From Alphaproteobacteria bacterium (GTDB lineage: Bacteria; Pseudomonadota; Alphaproteobacteria; JAAXGF01): a DNA stretch of 31,044 bases. The DNA lies in contig JAAXGF010000054.1 of assembly GCA_012267605.1 (NCBI GenBank), positions 1 through 31,044 of the forward strand, given 5' to 3'. A program made the position numbers and the translations under genes. Of the stretch, positions 7,750-15,435 are shown piece after piece. The notes under the pieces are model-generated. The model was not told where the DNA came from. It ran no database searches and saw only the letters and a list, made by a program, of their open reading frames with translations. How positions within the stretch are numbered: the stretch's first letter is position 1; every line of letters begins with the position of its first letter.

Positions 7750-8361
7750 ATGTCAGTGAGTAAGGCGGACGATGCCGCCGCCCAAATTACCTTGAATGTG
7801 CTCACTGCAGTTGAGGGCAACAGCCGGGTTTCGCAACGGGCGCTTGCTCGCCGGTTGGGTATCGCTCTCGGGCTGGTCAACGCCTATCTGAAGCGTTGCG
7901 TGAAGAAAGGCTACATCAAGGTTAAGCAAATCCCGCCCAATCGGTACGGTTATTATTTGACGCCAAAGGGATTCTCGGAAAAAAGCAGGCTTACCGTAAA
8001 ATACTTGTCGGTCTCGTTTGGATTCTTTCGTCAGGCGCGTCAGCAATGTCACGAGCAGCTTCACCATGCTTGGGCAAACGGTTGGCGACGCGTGTGCTTG
8101 GTCGGTGCGGGGGACTTGGCGGACATCGCCGCTTTGTGTGCCCGCGACGCGGCGCCGGATTTGACTATTGTACATTGCCCAGAACCGGATTCTGCGCCCG
8201 TATGTCCAGGTTCCGTCGACGCTGTCATGATCGTCGACGTGGTTGCGCCACAAGCGGCCTATGATGCCATCGCCGTATCGTATCCAAGTGAGCAAATTCT
8301 GGCGCCAGCAATGCTCAACATTTCCCGCGCAGCGCCCGTGGCCAAGAAGAGGGGCACATGA
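7750..8361 (+). CDS. Winged-helix transcriptional regulator with C-terminal Rossmann-like domain
   Basis: Protein of 203 residues. Residues about 10-80 form a winged helix: VSQRALARRLGIALGLVNAY is the helix-turn-helix, and IKVKQIPPNRYGYYLTPKGF reads as the wing and following helix. The C-terminal part (about 105-200) contains VCLVGAGDLADIAALCA, a glycine pattern like that of nucleotide-binding folds, so it may sense a small ligand; this is inference. The ATG at 7750 has GGAG 6 nt upstream. The end overlaps the RfaH-like gene by ATGA, so they are co-translated. Similar regulators paired with an RfaH-like factor are found at the head of alphaproteobacterial exopolysaccharide clusters. It probably controls the downstream cluster and perhaps its own promoter through the three palindromes. 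Confidence 0.75.
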   Translation: MSVSKADDAAAQITLNVLTAVEGNSRVSQRALARRLGIALGLVNAYLKRCVKKGYIKVKQIPPNRYGYYLTPKGFSEKSRLTVKYLSVSFGFFRQARQQCHEQLHHAWANGWRRVCLVGAGDLADIAALCARDAAPDLTIVHCPEPDSAPVCPGSVDAVMIVDVVAPQAAYDAIAVSYPSEQILAPAMLNISRAAPVAKKRGT

Positions 8362-8861
8362 GGCGCTGGTACGTGGTGCACACCCACGCTGGGGCGGAGC
8401 GTAAGGCATTAAGCCACCTTCGAAGGCAACAATTTACTGCCTATCTTCCCCAGTATTTGAAACAGCGGCGCCACGCGCGCCGCGTCGAGCGGGTAGCTGC
8501 GCCGTTGTTCCCGAGGTATTTATTTGTTGCAATGGATTTGGAACGAAGCCGTTGGCGCGCTGTCCAGTCGACCCGCGGCGTGAAAAACGTGGTTTGCGGT
8601 GGCGAGCGCCCAGTCGCTCTTCCATCCGGATTCGTCGAACACATTCGTAATTGCGAGGATCCTGGTGGATTCGTTCTGCTCAGCGCGGTGACTCCCTTGC
8701 ACGAGGGTCAACCGGTGCGCATCATGCATGGTGCGTTCGCCGACCTCGTGGGCTTGTTGGAAAGTTCGCGTGACGACGAAAGGGTTGTCGTACTGCTCGA
8801 ACTACTCGGCAGGGAAGTACGCTTGCGCCTTCCGAGAGCGGCAATATCCGTCGCCGCGTAG
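8358..8861 (+). CDS. NusG/RfaH-family transcription elongation factor
   Basis: Protein of 167 residues. The N-terminal NGN domain begins RRWYVVHTHAGAERKALSHL and includes AYLPQYLKQRR and APLFPRYLFVAMD, the typical RfaH-like core. The C-terminal segment has the KOW-type arrangement LHEGQPVRIMHGAFADLVGL followed by LLGREVRLRLPRAAI. Such paralogues of NusG suppress termination in long surface-polysaccharide operons after recruitment at an ops element. Here an ops-like sequence lies 48 bp downstream of the stop codon. It overlaps the upstream regulator by ATGA. NusG itself is an alternative, but NusG normally neighbours secE and rplK, and the polysaccharide context favours a specialised RfaH-like role. 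Confidence 0.85.
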   Translation: MRRWYVVHTHAGAERKALSHLRRQQFTAYLPQYLKQRRHARRVERVAAPLFPRYLFVAMDLERSRWRAVQSTRGVKNVVCGGERPVALPSGFVEHIRNCEDPGGFVLLSAVTPLHEGQPVRIMHGAFADLVGLLESSRDDERVVVLLELLGREVRLRLPRAAISVAA

Positions 8862-8909
8862 GCAAGGTCGGGGCCGTGGAATAGGTTTCGGACCGATGGC
8901 ACCCGGACT

Positions 8910-8920
8910 GCGGTAGCCTG
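8910..8920 (+). promoter_or_regulatory. ops-like element (RfaH recruitment site candidate)
   Basis: GCGGTAGCCTG matches the enterobacterial ops consensus GGCGGTAGCGTG at the eight-base core GCGGTAGC and at the trailing TG. It lies in the leader between the RfaH-like gene and the first glycosyltransferase, which is where ops elements are expected. The flanks TGCG and CGCA can pair to form a small hairpin exposing the core. The match is seen; function in this lineage is inferred. Confidence 0.5.
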
Positions 8921-8941
8921 CGCAAAACGGGATAGAACAAA

Positions 8942-10069
8942 ATGAAAATCGTCTTTCTCGCTCGTTCTCTCGGCCTGGGAGGCGCCGAAAGTCAGCTGGT
9001 GACGTTGGCTGCCGGACTGAAACGGCGCGGGCACAAGGTTTCGGTGTTCATTTTCTATAACGAAAACGCATTTGCGGCAGAGCTTGCGCAAGTGGGCGTA
9101 TCGGTTCGTTCACTGGCCAAAAAGGGTCGTTGGGACGTGTTCCCCTTCTTGCGGCGGCTCTTGCGCGGGTTGCGCCGTGAACGACCGGATATTATTCACG
9201 GCTATCTTCCTGTGCCCAACATTTTGATCGGTATGATGAAGCCGTTCCTGAAGGGTGTGAAGTCAGTATTCGGTGTCCGCGCGTCCAATCTTGAGCTCAA
9301 GAAGTACGATTGGTTGACCCGCCTTTCCTACCGTTTTGAGGCCGATTTCGCGCAGTGGTGTGATTCGATCGTGGCTAATTCGGAAACCGGCCGCGCACGT
9401 GCGGAAAAACTCGGTTTTCCGGTGGAGCGAATGGTCGTCATACCCAATGGCATCGATACGGACAGATTCCGTCCTGATTCGGATGCGCGAGCGCGGATTC
9501 GCGCCGAAATTGGGGTGGGAGATGGCACACCAGTTGTGGGACTCGTCGCCCGTCTCGATCCGATGAAGGACCATCCAAATTTTCTGCATGCGGCGGCGGA
9601 ATTTTGTAAACGCGTTCCAAACGTAAAATTTGTTTGTGTTGGCGATGGTTTCCCCGCCTATCGGGAATATTTAGAAAAACTTTCTATTCGGCTTGGTTTG
9701 GTAAAACCAATTGTGTGGATGGGAAGGCGCGAAGACGTCGCCGCTATCTTCAACGGATTTGATGTCGCAACTCTGTCGTCGTTGAGCGAGGGATTTCCTA
9801 ATTGCTTAGCTGAAGCTATGGCCTGCGGCGTGCCCTGCGTCACCACAGATGTTGGCGACGCGGCGCGAATTGTTGGCGATACCGGGATCATTGTGCCGCC
9901 CCGGCAGTCCGTCGTGCTGGCCAAAGGCTGGTTCGATATGTTGCGCCGAATACGCGACGAAGGGTCAGGATTGCGAGAGGCTGTGCGTCGTCGCATAGTT
10001 ACGGAATTTAGTCGGGGATCGCTGGTTGTTCGTACTGAACGGCATCTTCGCGAGCTAATTGCAGGTTAG
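8942..10069 (+). CDS. GT4-family glycosyltransferase
   Basis: Retaining glycosyltransferase of 375 residues with a GT-B fold. The N-terminal domain begins MKIVFLARSLGLGGAESQLV, the usual acceptor-side loop of GT4 enzymes. The C-terminal donor domain has VIPNGIDTDRF, VGLVARLDPMKDHPNF and the E-x7-E motif within EGFPNCLAEAMACGVP. It probably transfers a sugar from a nucleotide sugar onto a lipid-linked or growing polysaccharide on the cytoplasmic side. It is the first gene after the ops-like element, and the amidotransferase follows after 40 bp. Donor and acceptor cannot be told from sequence. Confidence 0.88.
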   Translation: MKIVFLARSLGLGGAESQLVTLAAGLKRRGHKVSVFIFYNENAFAAELAQVGVSVRSLAKKGRWDVFPFLRRLLRGLRRERPDIIHGYLPVPNILIGMMKPFLKGVKSVFGVRASNLELKKYDWLTRLSYRFEADFAQWCDSIVANSETGRARAEKLGFPVERMVVIPNGIDTDRFRPDSDARARIRAEIGVGDGTPVVGLVARLDPMKDHPNFLHAAAEFCKRVPNVKFVCVGDGFPAYREYLEKLSIRLGLVKPIVWMGRREDVAAIFNGFDVATLSSLSEGFPNCLAEAMACGVPCVTTDVGDAARIVGDTGIIVPPRQSVVLAKGWFDMLRRIRDEGSGLREAVRRRIVTEFSRGSLVVRTERHLRELIAG

Positions 10070-10109
10070 ATCCGTCAATGGACGTTCGGGTCAAGCGTTA
10101 AGGCCAATC

Positions 10110-12047
10110 ATGTGTGGTATCGCCGGATTTGTCGATCGTACCGCTACGTGGAACGCGGAAGAAGGCGCCAGCCTGGCCCGAGGCATGGCGTCGACCCTGA
10201 TTTCGCGCGGGCCCGACGACGACGGGGTTTGGGTCGATACGTCTTCTGGAGTCGCGTTGGGGCAGCGGCGGCTAGCGATTGTCGATCTTTCGCCGGCTGG
10301 GCATCAGCCGATGGTTTCCGGAAACGGGCGCTATGTCATCACATACAATGGTGAAGTCTATAACTTCGACCAAATTCGCGACGAACTTACCCGGTTCGGC
10401 GCAACGTTCCGTGGCCATTCCGACACTGAAGTTGTCCTTGAGGCATGTGCGGCGTGGGGCATCGCCGATGCCGTGGCTCGGCTCATCGGTATGTTCGCCT
10501 TCGCACTCTGGGACCGGCAATTACGCACCCTGACACTATGCCGTGACCGTATCGGCATCAAACCGCTTTATTGGGGATGCCTAGGTGAACTGTTTCTGTT
10601 TGGCTCGGAACTCAAATCGTTGCGTGCGCATCCTGGCTGGGTACCCGAAATTGATCGGGACGCTTTGGCAAGTTTCTTCCGATACAACTATTTACCCAGT
10701 CCCCATACGATTTACAGAGGGGTGCGAAAACTTGAGCCTGGGTGTGTTTTGATTCTGAGTGAGGGCGGCGAGCCGACCATCCGTACTTACTGGCAGCTTG
10801 AATCAACGGCCCTCGCCGCACGCCGTAAACATGCCGCCGCCGACGACCCGGTGGAGGCTCTCGACAATCTGCTCCGCGATGCGGTCAAACGTCGAATGAG
10901 GGCGGATGTACCATTGGGTGCGTTTCTGTCTGGCGGTATCGACTCGTCGACTGTCGTGGCACTCATGCAGGCACAATGCGATCGGCCGGTGCGCAGCTTT
11001 ACCATAGGGTTTCAAGAGGAGGATCACGACGAGGCCGTGTATGCGAAGGCAGTGGCCAATCATTTGGGAACTGATCATACGGAACTCTACGTCGAGCCGT
11101 CCCACGCGCGCGATCTGATCCCGAGAATGGCGGATTACTACGACGAGCCATTCGCCGACGCTTCCCAACTGCCGACGATGCTTTTATGTGAACTGACCCG
11201 GCGACACGTTACCGTCGCACTGTCGGGAGACGGCGGCGACGAAGTTTTTGGCGGCTACACCCGATATTTTTGGGCTGATGGCGTTTGGCGTCATACCCGA
11301 TGGTTGCCTCCGGGTTTGCGCCGCGCGCTGACCCGTATGCTGCGAATTATACCTCCCGAGGGGTGGGATCGTTTGTTCGCCCTCGCGCCAAGTTCGATCC
11401 GGCCGGTCCGTGCGGGCGCTAAAATGCAAAAACTCGCCAATCTCGTCGCGCTCGACTCGAGCAGCGGGTTCTATCGCCAACTATTGACCACATGGGAAGC
11501 CCCTGAGTCCCTGGTGCTGGGTGCCCGCGAACCACAGGGGCCTCCATGGGATGAATCGTTTGGTTGCGAGTTCGCCAATTTCACAGACCGCATGCGTATG
11601 ATTGATATGTTGACTTATTTGCCAGAGAACATTTTGACAAAGGTTGACCGAGCCAGTATGGCGTTCAGCCTCGAGGCGCGGGTTCCGCTTCTCGATCACC
11701 GTGTCATCGCATTCGCTTGGGGGCTTGAGCCAAATCTGTTGTATCAGCGTCGCCGGCCGAAATGGCTGTTGCGTCAAGTATTGGACCGATACCTTCCGAG
11801 CCGACTCGTCGATCGTCCAAAAATGGGTTTCGGTGTTCCCATCGCGGCGTGGCTTCGTGGTCCATTGCGTGACTGGGCAGATGCGTTGTTGTCTGAGCGG
11901 CGGCTGGCGGAAGGTGGATTCTTGGATGCTGGTTTAGTTCGTGCTCGGTGGCGTGAACAGGTCTCGGGACGGCGCGACTGGCAATTCCAATTGTGGAGCG
12001 TACTGATGTTCGAGTCATGGCGGGACCGATGGTTTGCATCTGGCTGA
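10110..12047 (+). CDS. asnB: Glutamine-hydrolysing asparagine synthetase-type amidotransferase
   Basis: Protein of 645 residues with two domains. The ATG at 10110 is chosen because it gives MCGIAGFVD, in which Cys2 becomes the N-terminal nucleophile of the class-II glutaminase; AAGG lies upstream. Further glutaminase motifs are LISRGPDDDG, LGQRRLAIVDLSPAGHQP and ITYNGEVYNF. The synthetase domain has the PP-loop LSGGIDSSTV (about residue 272) and LSGDGGDEVFGGYTRY. Ammonia from glutamine is passed to an adenylated carboxylate. In polysaccharide loci such AsnB paralogues often amidate a sugar carboxylate (for example a uronic acid) rather than aspartate. The position between two glycosyltransferases suggests this here, but true asparagine synthesis cannot be excluded. 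Confidence 0.88.
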   Translation: MCGIAGFVDRTATWNAEEGASLARGMASTLISRGPDDDGVWVDTSSGVALGQRRLAIVDLSPAGHQPMVSGNGRYVITYNGEVYNFDQIRDELTRFGATFRGHSDTEVVLEACAAWGIADAVARLIGMFAFALWDRQLRTLTLCRDRIGIKPLYWGCLGELFLFGSELKSLRAHPGWVPEIDRDALASFFRYNYLPSPHTIYRGVRKLEPGCVLILSEGGEPTIRTYWQLESTALAARRKHAAADDPVEALDNLLRDAVKRRMRADVPLGAFLSGGIDSSTVVALMQAQCDRPVRSFTIGFQEEDHDEAVYAKAVANHLGTDHTELYVEPSHARDLIPRMADYYDEPFADASQLPTMLLCELTRRHVTVALSGDGGDEVFGGYTRYFWADGVWRHTRWLPPGLRRALTRMLRIIPPEGWDRLFALAPSSIRPVRAGAKMQKLANLVALDSSSGFYRQLLTTWEAPESLVLGAREPQGPPWDESFGCEFANFTDRMRMIDMLTYLPENILTKVDRASMAFSLEARVPLLDHRVIAFAWGLEPNLLYQRRRPKWLLRQVLDRYLPSRLVDRPKMGFGVPIAAWLRGPLRDWADALLSERRLAEGGFLDAGLVRARWREQVSGRRDWQFQLWSVLMFESWRDRWFASG

Positions 12048-12120
12048 CCGATCGCCGTGGCGCACGCGCCGCGCCGATGTCGCCTACCGCCGCTCGGTCG
12101 ATCACGTTCCGCGCGTTTCA

Positions 12121-13278
12121 ATGAAGCTATGTTATCTTTCGAATTCGACGCTGATTTCGGACAGCGCCAACGCCGTGCACGTGATGAAGATGTGTCAGGC
12201 TTTTGCCGAAAACGGTCACGATGTTACGCTTCATGCACTTGAAGGTGAGGGCGACGTTGATGAAGTCTTCGACTACTACGGCGTGACCACAGCGTTTCCC
12301 ATCCATCGCCACAATATGGGTAGCGATGGTGCGACGAATGCGCTGTGGAGAATGCGCGCATTACTACCATTTCTCCGGGTTGGCGGCTTGCCGACAGTTG
12401 TCTTTGCACGCCGACAGCTCGCACCCATAATATCCCGCACTCCCAGCGATCTGATCTACGCTCGCAGCCTCTATTGGCTGTACGGCGTTCGCGCCACAAT
12501 TCCGTTTATTTATGAATCCCATCAGCCACCTCTTAACGCTCTCGACCGATATTTTGAGCGCGCGATATTCAACCGCCCAGGGTTTCGAGGTCTGACCGTC
12601 ATTTCCCAGAAACTGAAGCAAATCTACGTCGCGCAGTATCCCGGGCTCGCAGATCGAATTCGTGTCGCCCACGACGCAGCCGACGATCCTGGGGATGCCC
12701 CCGACGCGGAGGGAACGATTCACTCCGACGCCGGCAAGATTCGTGTCGGCTACGTCGGCCACCTTTACAAGGGAAGGGGTATCGACCTGATGCTCCGGCT
12801 GGCCAAATCATTTCCTGCGACTGAGTTTCATTTTGTCGGCGGCCGTACAATCGATGTTGAAAGATTTCGAGCAAAAAACGTTCCGCCCAACACGGTGATT
12901 CATGGACACGTACCCCATGGTGAACTCAAGCGCCTATTTCCGCTTTTTGACGTCGTGCTTGCGCCTTATGAGAAGTCGGTGGCCGTGGCGGGCGACGCCG
13001 GCGAAACGGCAGCGTTCATGTCGCCGTTGAAAATCTTTGAATACATGTCCTGGTCCAAGGCAATTTTGTGCTCGGACTTGCCTGTGCTTCGGGAAGTACT
13101 CACCGATGACGTCAACGCGATCCTTATTCCGCCGGATAATTTTGGGGCTTGGCATGATGCGTTGGCGCACCTGATTCGCGAACCGGAAACACGGCTAGAT
13201 CTGGGTCGGGCCGCGCGTCGGGATTTCGTCGCGCAACATACCTGGCGGCGGCGAGCGCAGTTCGTTCTCGAGCTCTGA
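12121..13278 (+). CDS. Glycosyltransferase, GT4-like
   Basis: Protein of 385 residues starting at the ATG at 12121 (MKLCYLSNSTLISDSANAVH). An upstream in-frame ATG at 12034 would lie inside the end of asnB and adds Arg-rich sequence without similarity. The N-terminal domain has VMKMCQAFAENGHDVTLHA, as in GT-B acceptor domains. The donor domain contains VGYVGHLYKGRGIDLML, VIHGHVPHGELKRLFPLFDV and SPLKIFEYMSWSKAILCSDL, the family's sugar-nucleotide binding region with its Glu. It is separated from the deacetylase by 3 bp, so the two are likely one transcription and translation unit. Specificity is unknown. Confidence 0.82.
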   Translation: MKLCYLSNSTLISDSANAVHVMKMCQAFAENGHDVTLHALEGEGDVDEVFDYYGVTTAFPIHRHNMGSDGATNALWRMRALLPFLRVGGLPTVVFARRQLAPIISRTPSDLIYARSLYWLYGVRATIPFIYESHQPPLNALDRYFERAIFNRPGFRGLTVISQKLKQIYVAQYPGLADRIRVAHDAADDPGDAPDAEGTIHSDAGKIRVGYVGHLYKGRGIDLMLRLAKSFPATEFHFVGGRTIDVERFRAKNVPPNTVIHGHVPHGELKRLFPLFDVVLAPYEKSVAVAGDAGETAAFMSPLKIFEYMSWSKAILCSDLPVLREVLTDDVNAILIPPDNFGAWHDALAHLIREPETRLDLGRAARRDFVAQHTWRRRAQFVLEL

Positions 13279-13281
13279 CAA

Positions 13282-14232
13282 ATGTATCCACACCCTCCAA
13301 GTTACGCCAATGGCGAGCGGGTGTCCGAAGTAGGTCTGGTTTTGGTTTACCATGGGGTGTTTCGAGATGTGCCGGCTGAGCTCGCCGGTGCAGTACACAA
13401 TGTTACACCGCGGAGTTTGGGGCGTCAGCTTGACTGGCTGAACAGCCATTTCAAAATAGTACCGCTCGACGCGATGTTCGACGGTTGCTCTCCACGCGGT
13501 AAGGTGGCGATTACGTTCGACGATGGCTACAAGTCGGTATTCACCGAAGCCGCGCCGCTGCTCTTTCGACGAGGAATTCCGTTTACCGTCTTCATTAATG
13601 GGGGAATCCTCAAGAAGGGAATTTTTTGGCGCGACAAGATACGCTGGTTGATTAACAGCCAACGTGTCGAATCGTTTCTTAGCTTTCGTGCGCAGCTGTG
13701 GCCCGGCGAGCCTGAAATTTCGGGGGCAAATTTTTATCGTGGATCCAAGACTCCAGAAGTCAATTCGCGGATCCTGGACGGACAAATCGATGATTACATT
13801 GGTGCCCAAGGTCTTGGCGCCGAGGTCAAGAAGTTGTCGCGCTTTGTCGCAGGTGAAGAGGACCTTATTGATCATCCTCTCGTTACGTACGGTAACCACA
13901 CGCTCAATCACTATGTGCTTTCCTCGTTGCCTGTGGTGGAACAGGCGACCGAAATTGCTGGGAACGACGACGTCTTGCAACATCTCGGTTTGCCATGCTC
14001 GGCGATCTTTGCGATCCCTTTCGGCGATGCCAGGGATACGCCTCGCGGCTTGGCAACATACCTCAGGTCTCAGGGCTACAACGGCATGCTGTTCAGCCGC
14101 AATCGCTTCAATGTCGGCGATCAACTGCCGTTTGCCTGTGAGCGTTTCATGCCCTCCGACGGTTGGACGGACTTTCACCGAAACATGCTGCGTATCCACT
14201 GGAAATGCCGGCGCTCGCCGACGTCGGACTAG
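13282..14232 (+). CDS. Polysaccharide deacetylase (NodB-homology, CE4)
   Basis: Protein of 316 residues. CE4 motif 1 is ITFDDGYKSVF, holding the general-base Asp and the metal Asp. Motif 2 is YGNHTLNHYVL, giving the metal-binding H-x3-H pair. A later FAIPFGDARDTPRG stands where motif 3 (RxPY) is expected but is degenerate (IPFG). No signal peptide is visible at the N-terminus, which begins MYPHPPSYANGERVSEVGLV with VYHGVF shortly after, so action on a cytoplasmic or membrane-linked intermediate is plausible. It would remove N-acetyl groups from a sugar precursor or polymer. It ends the polysaccharide cluster; the following gap contains no recognisable gene until 14346. Confidence 0.82.
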   Translation: MYPHPPSYANGERVSEVGLVLVYHGVFRDVPAELAGAVHNVTPRSLGRQLDWLNSHFKIVPLDAMFDGCSPRGKVAITFDDGYKSVFTEAAPLLFRRGIPFTVFINGGILKKGIFWRDKIRWLINSQRVESFLSFRAQLWPGEPEISGANFYRGSKTPEVNSRILDGQIDDYIGAQGLGAEVKKLSRFVAGEEDLIDHPLVTYGNHTLNHYVLSSLPVVEQATEIAGNDDVLQHLGLPCSAIFAIPFGDARDTPRGLATYLRSQGYNGMLFSRNRFNVGDQLPFACERFMPSDGWTDFHRNMLRIHWKCRRSPTSD

Positions 14233-14345
14233 AAATTCTGGCGGATTGGTAAACCAGGAATTCCCGCATCCAGAGAAGGGTAACTGATTGTTTCGTTTAG
14301 TACCCGGTGATAAATTTACACCTCCTTCGGTACCCAGGTTCTCGT

Positions 14346-14711
14346 ATGATTAAATTGTCTCGTCCCCTCAAGCTGCTTGTTTTTTTGTTCATGCTGATCG
14401 GTGGTCTATTGGACGCGGTCGGATTTGCTCAGGCGCAATCGCCGGAATGTGTGGTACGCGAGGGCGACGGTAGTGTCGTTGTGCTGGTTTGCCCGCCGAG
14501 CCTCGATGCTGAGGCATGGCAAGTTGCCGGTCAACGGGCGTGCGATGGTAAAACGCTTTGCAATGCATGGGTTTGGGTAGATCCCGTCAAGGCCCCCGAA
14601 AAGGCGCCGAAGCGAAATGAGGATCTGACCCACGTTCAGGTCGCTGACGCGGTCGCGGTGTGGATCAACGATTCGCAATACCTGATGCTTATGCGGGCGG
14701 TAAAAAAATAG
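14346..14711 (+). CDS. Small exported protein of unknown function
   Basis: Protein of 121 residues, not recognised. The ATG at 14346 is preferred over one at 14307, as it is preceded by AGG and gives a clean signal peptide: MIKLSRPLKLLVFLFMLIGG followed by a cleavage-like AQAQS. The mature part is about 90 residues. It has three Cys (in PECVV, LVCPP and RACDG) plus one in LCNAW, so two disulphides are possible, and ends QYLMLMRAVKK. It is probably periplasmic. It stands alone between the polysaccharide cluster and a convergent Sel1-repeat gene, 43 bp from that gene's stop codon. Confidence 0.6.
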   Translation: MIKLSRPLKLLVFLFMLIGGLLDAVGFAQAQSPECVVREGDGSVVVLVCPPSLDAEAWQVAGQRACDGKTLCNAWVWVDPVKAPEKAPKRNEDLTHVQVADAVAVWINDSQYLMLMRAVKK

Positions 14712-14754
14712 CGTGTCTCCCCGGTCGGTCTACCGCCACGGCAAATTTCGATAA

Positions 14755-15225
14755 CTATTTCGCTTTCCACTCGCCAGCCATCCGACCAGCCTCGGTAAGC
14801 TGCTCAGGGGTCATGCTTGCGGCCAACAGGTCGCGTTGAATGCCGGCGAATGCTGAGCCTTGTCCAGCGGCCAAGCTGTACCACATGTGGGCTCTGATAT
14901 AGTCCTGGGCGGCGCCGTCGCCGTTTCGGTACAATAGCGCCAGATTTTGTTGGGCATCAGGATGGCCTTGCTCGGTCGATCGCAGGTACCACTTCGCCGC
15001 TTCCGCCGATTCCTTCGTCACCCCCTGGCCATTCTGATACATGACTCCAAGGTAGAATTGGGCCCTGGCGTCGCCTTGCTCGGCAAGCGCCCCGAACTCA
15101 CGAAGGGCAGTTTCGTGGTCACGGTTACGGAAAGCTTTGTAGGCTCCCTCGAAATCGGCTCTGAGCGGTGTAGCGAAAGTGAAGATCAACATAATCACCA
15201 CGATCATTCGCAGTCGTATATGCAT
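14755..15225 (-). CDS. Sel1-repeat (SEL1-like TPR) exported protein
   Basis: Protein of 156 residues with an N-terminal signal or anchor (RMIVVIMLIFTFATPLRAD). Sel1-type repeats follow: GDARAQFYLGVMYQNGQGVT, AAKWYLRSTEQGHPDAQQNL and ALLYRNGDGAAQDYIRAHMW. It ends in YSLAAGQGSAFAGIQRDLL and MTPEQLTEAGRMAGEW, a C-terminus often seen in proteobacterial Sel1 proteins. Such solenoids mediate protein-protein contacts, commonly in the periplasm. The start could be 15225 or the internal Met at 15207. It is divergent from the LptF-like gene, with 210 bp between them, and has no obvious operon partner. Confidence 0.8.
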   Translation of the reverse strand: MHIRLRMIVVIMLIFTFATPLRADFEGAYKAFRNRDHETALREFGALAEQGDARAQFYLGVMYQNGQGVTKESAEAAKWYLRSTEQGHPDAQQNLALLYRNGDGAAQDYIRAHMWYSLAAGQGSAFAGIQRDLLAASMTPEQLTEAGRMAGEWKAK

Positions 15226-15369
15226 AGCGTTTCCGATCTCGTTCAGCCAATGCCCAATCTTGCTCGTAGTTTAGTTCAGCGTTACGGATTTAACGATCGT
15301 TGTCCAATTCTAGAGCCACGTAGTGCGACAATTCTTTGACCTACCCAATCGCTTGCAAATGGTATCAGG

Positions 15370-15391
15370 CACGTTAGATGTACCTAACGTG
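15370..15391. promoter_or_regulatory. Palindrome in the lptF-like leader (operator candidate)
   Basis: CACGTTAG-N6-CTAACGTG is a perfect 8-bp inverted repeat with spacer ATGTAC. It lies 45 bp upstream of the LptF-like start, between two divergent genes. This is the geometry of a dimeric repressor site; it could equally fold in RNA. Confidence 0.45.
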
Positions 15392-15408
15392 GCCGCCCCT
15401 GTGGCGGC
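15392..15408 (+). promoter_or_regulatory. GC-rich hairpin directly after the palindrome
   Basis: GCCGCC-CCTGT-GGCGGC forms a perfect 6-bp stem with a 5-nt loop, starting one base after the palindrome at 15370-15391. No T-run follows, so it is not a standard terminator. It may act in the leader of the LptF-like mRNA. Confidence 0.35.
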
Positions 15409-15435
15409 TGGAGTTCTTGTATCAGGCTGTTATCA

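Noticed and set aside
7753..8409. A 218-codon minus-strand frame.
   Set aside because: It is antisense to the winged-helix gene and has no recognisable motif.
13195..14199. A 334-codon open frame on the minus strand.
   Set aside because: It lies opposite the polysaccharide deacetylase, which has clear TFDDG and HxxxH motifs; the minus translation shows no family features.
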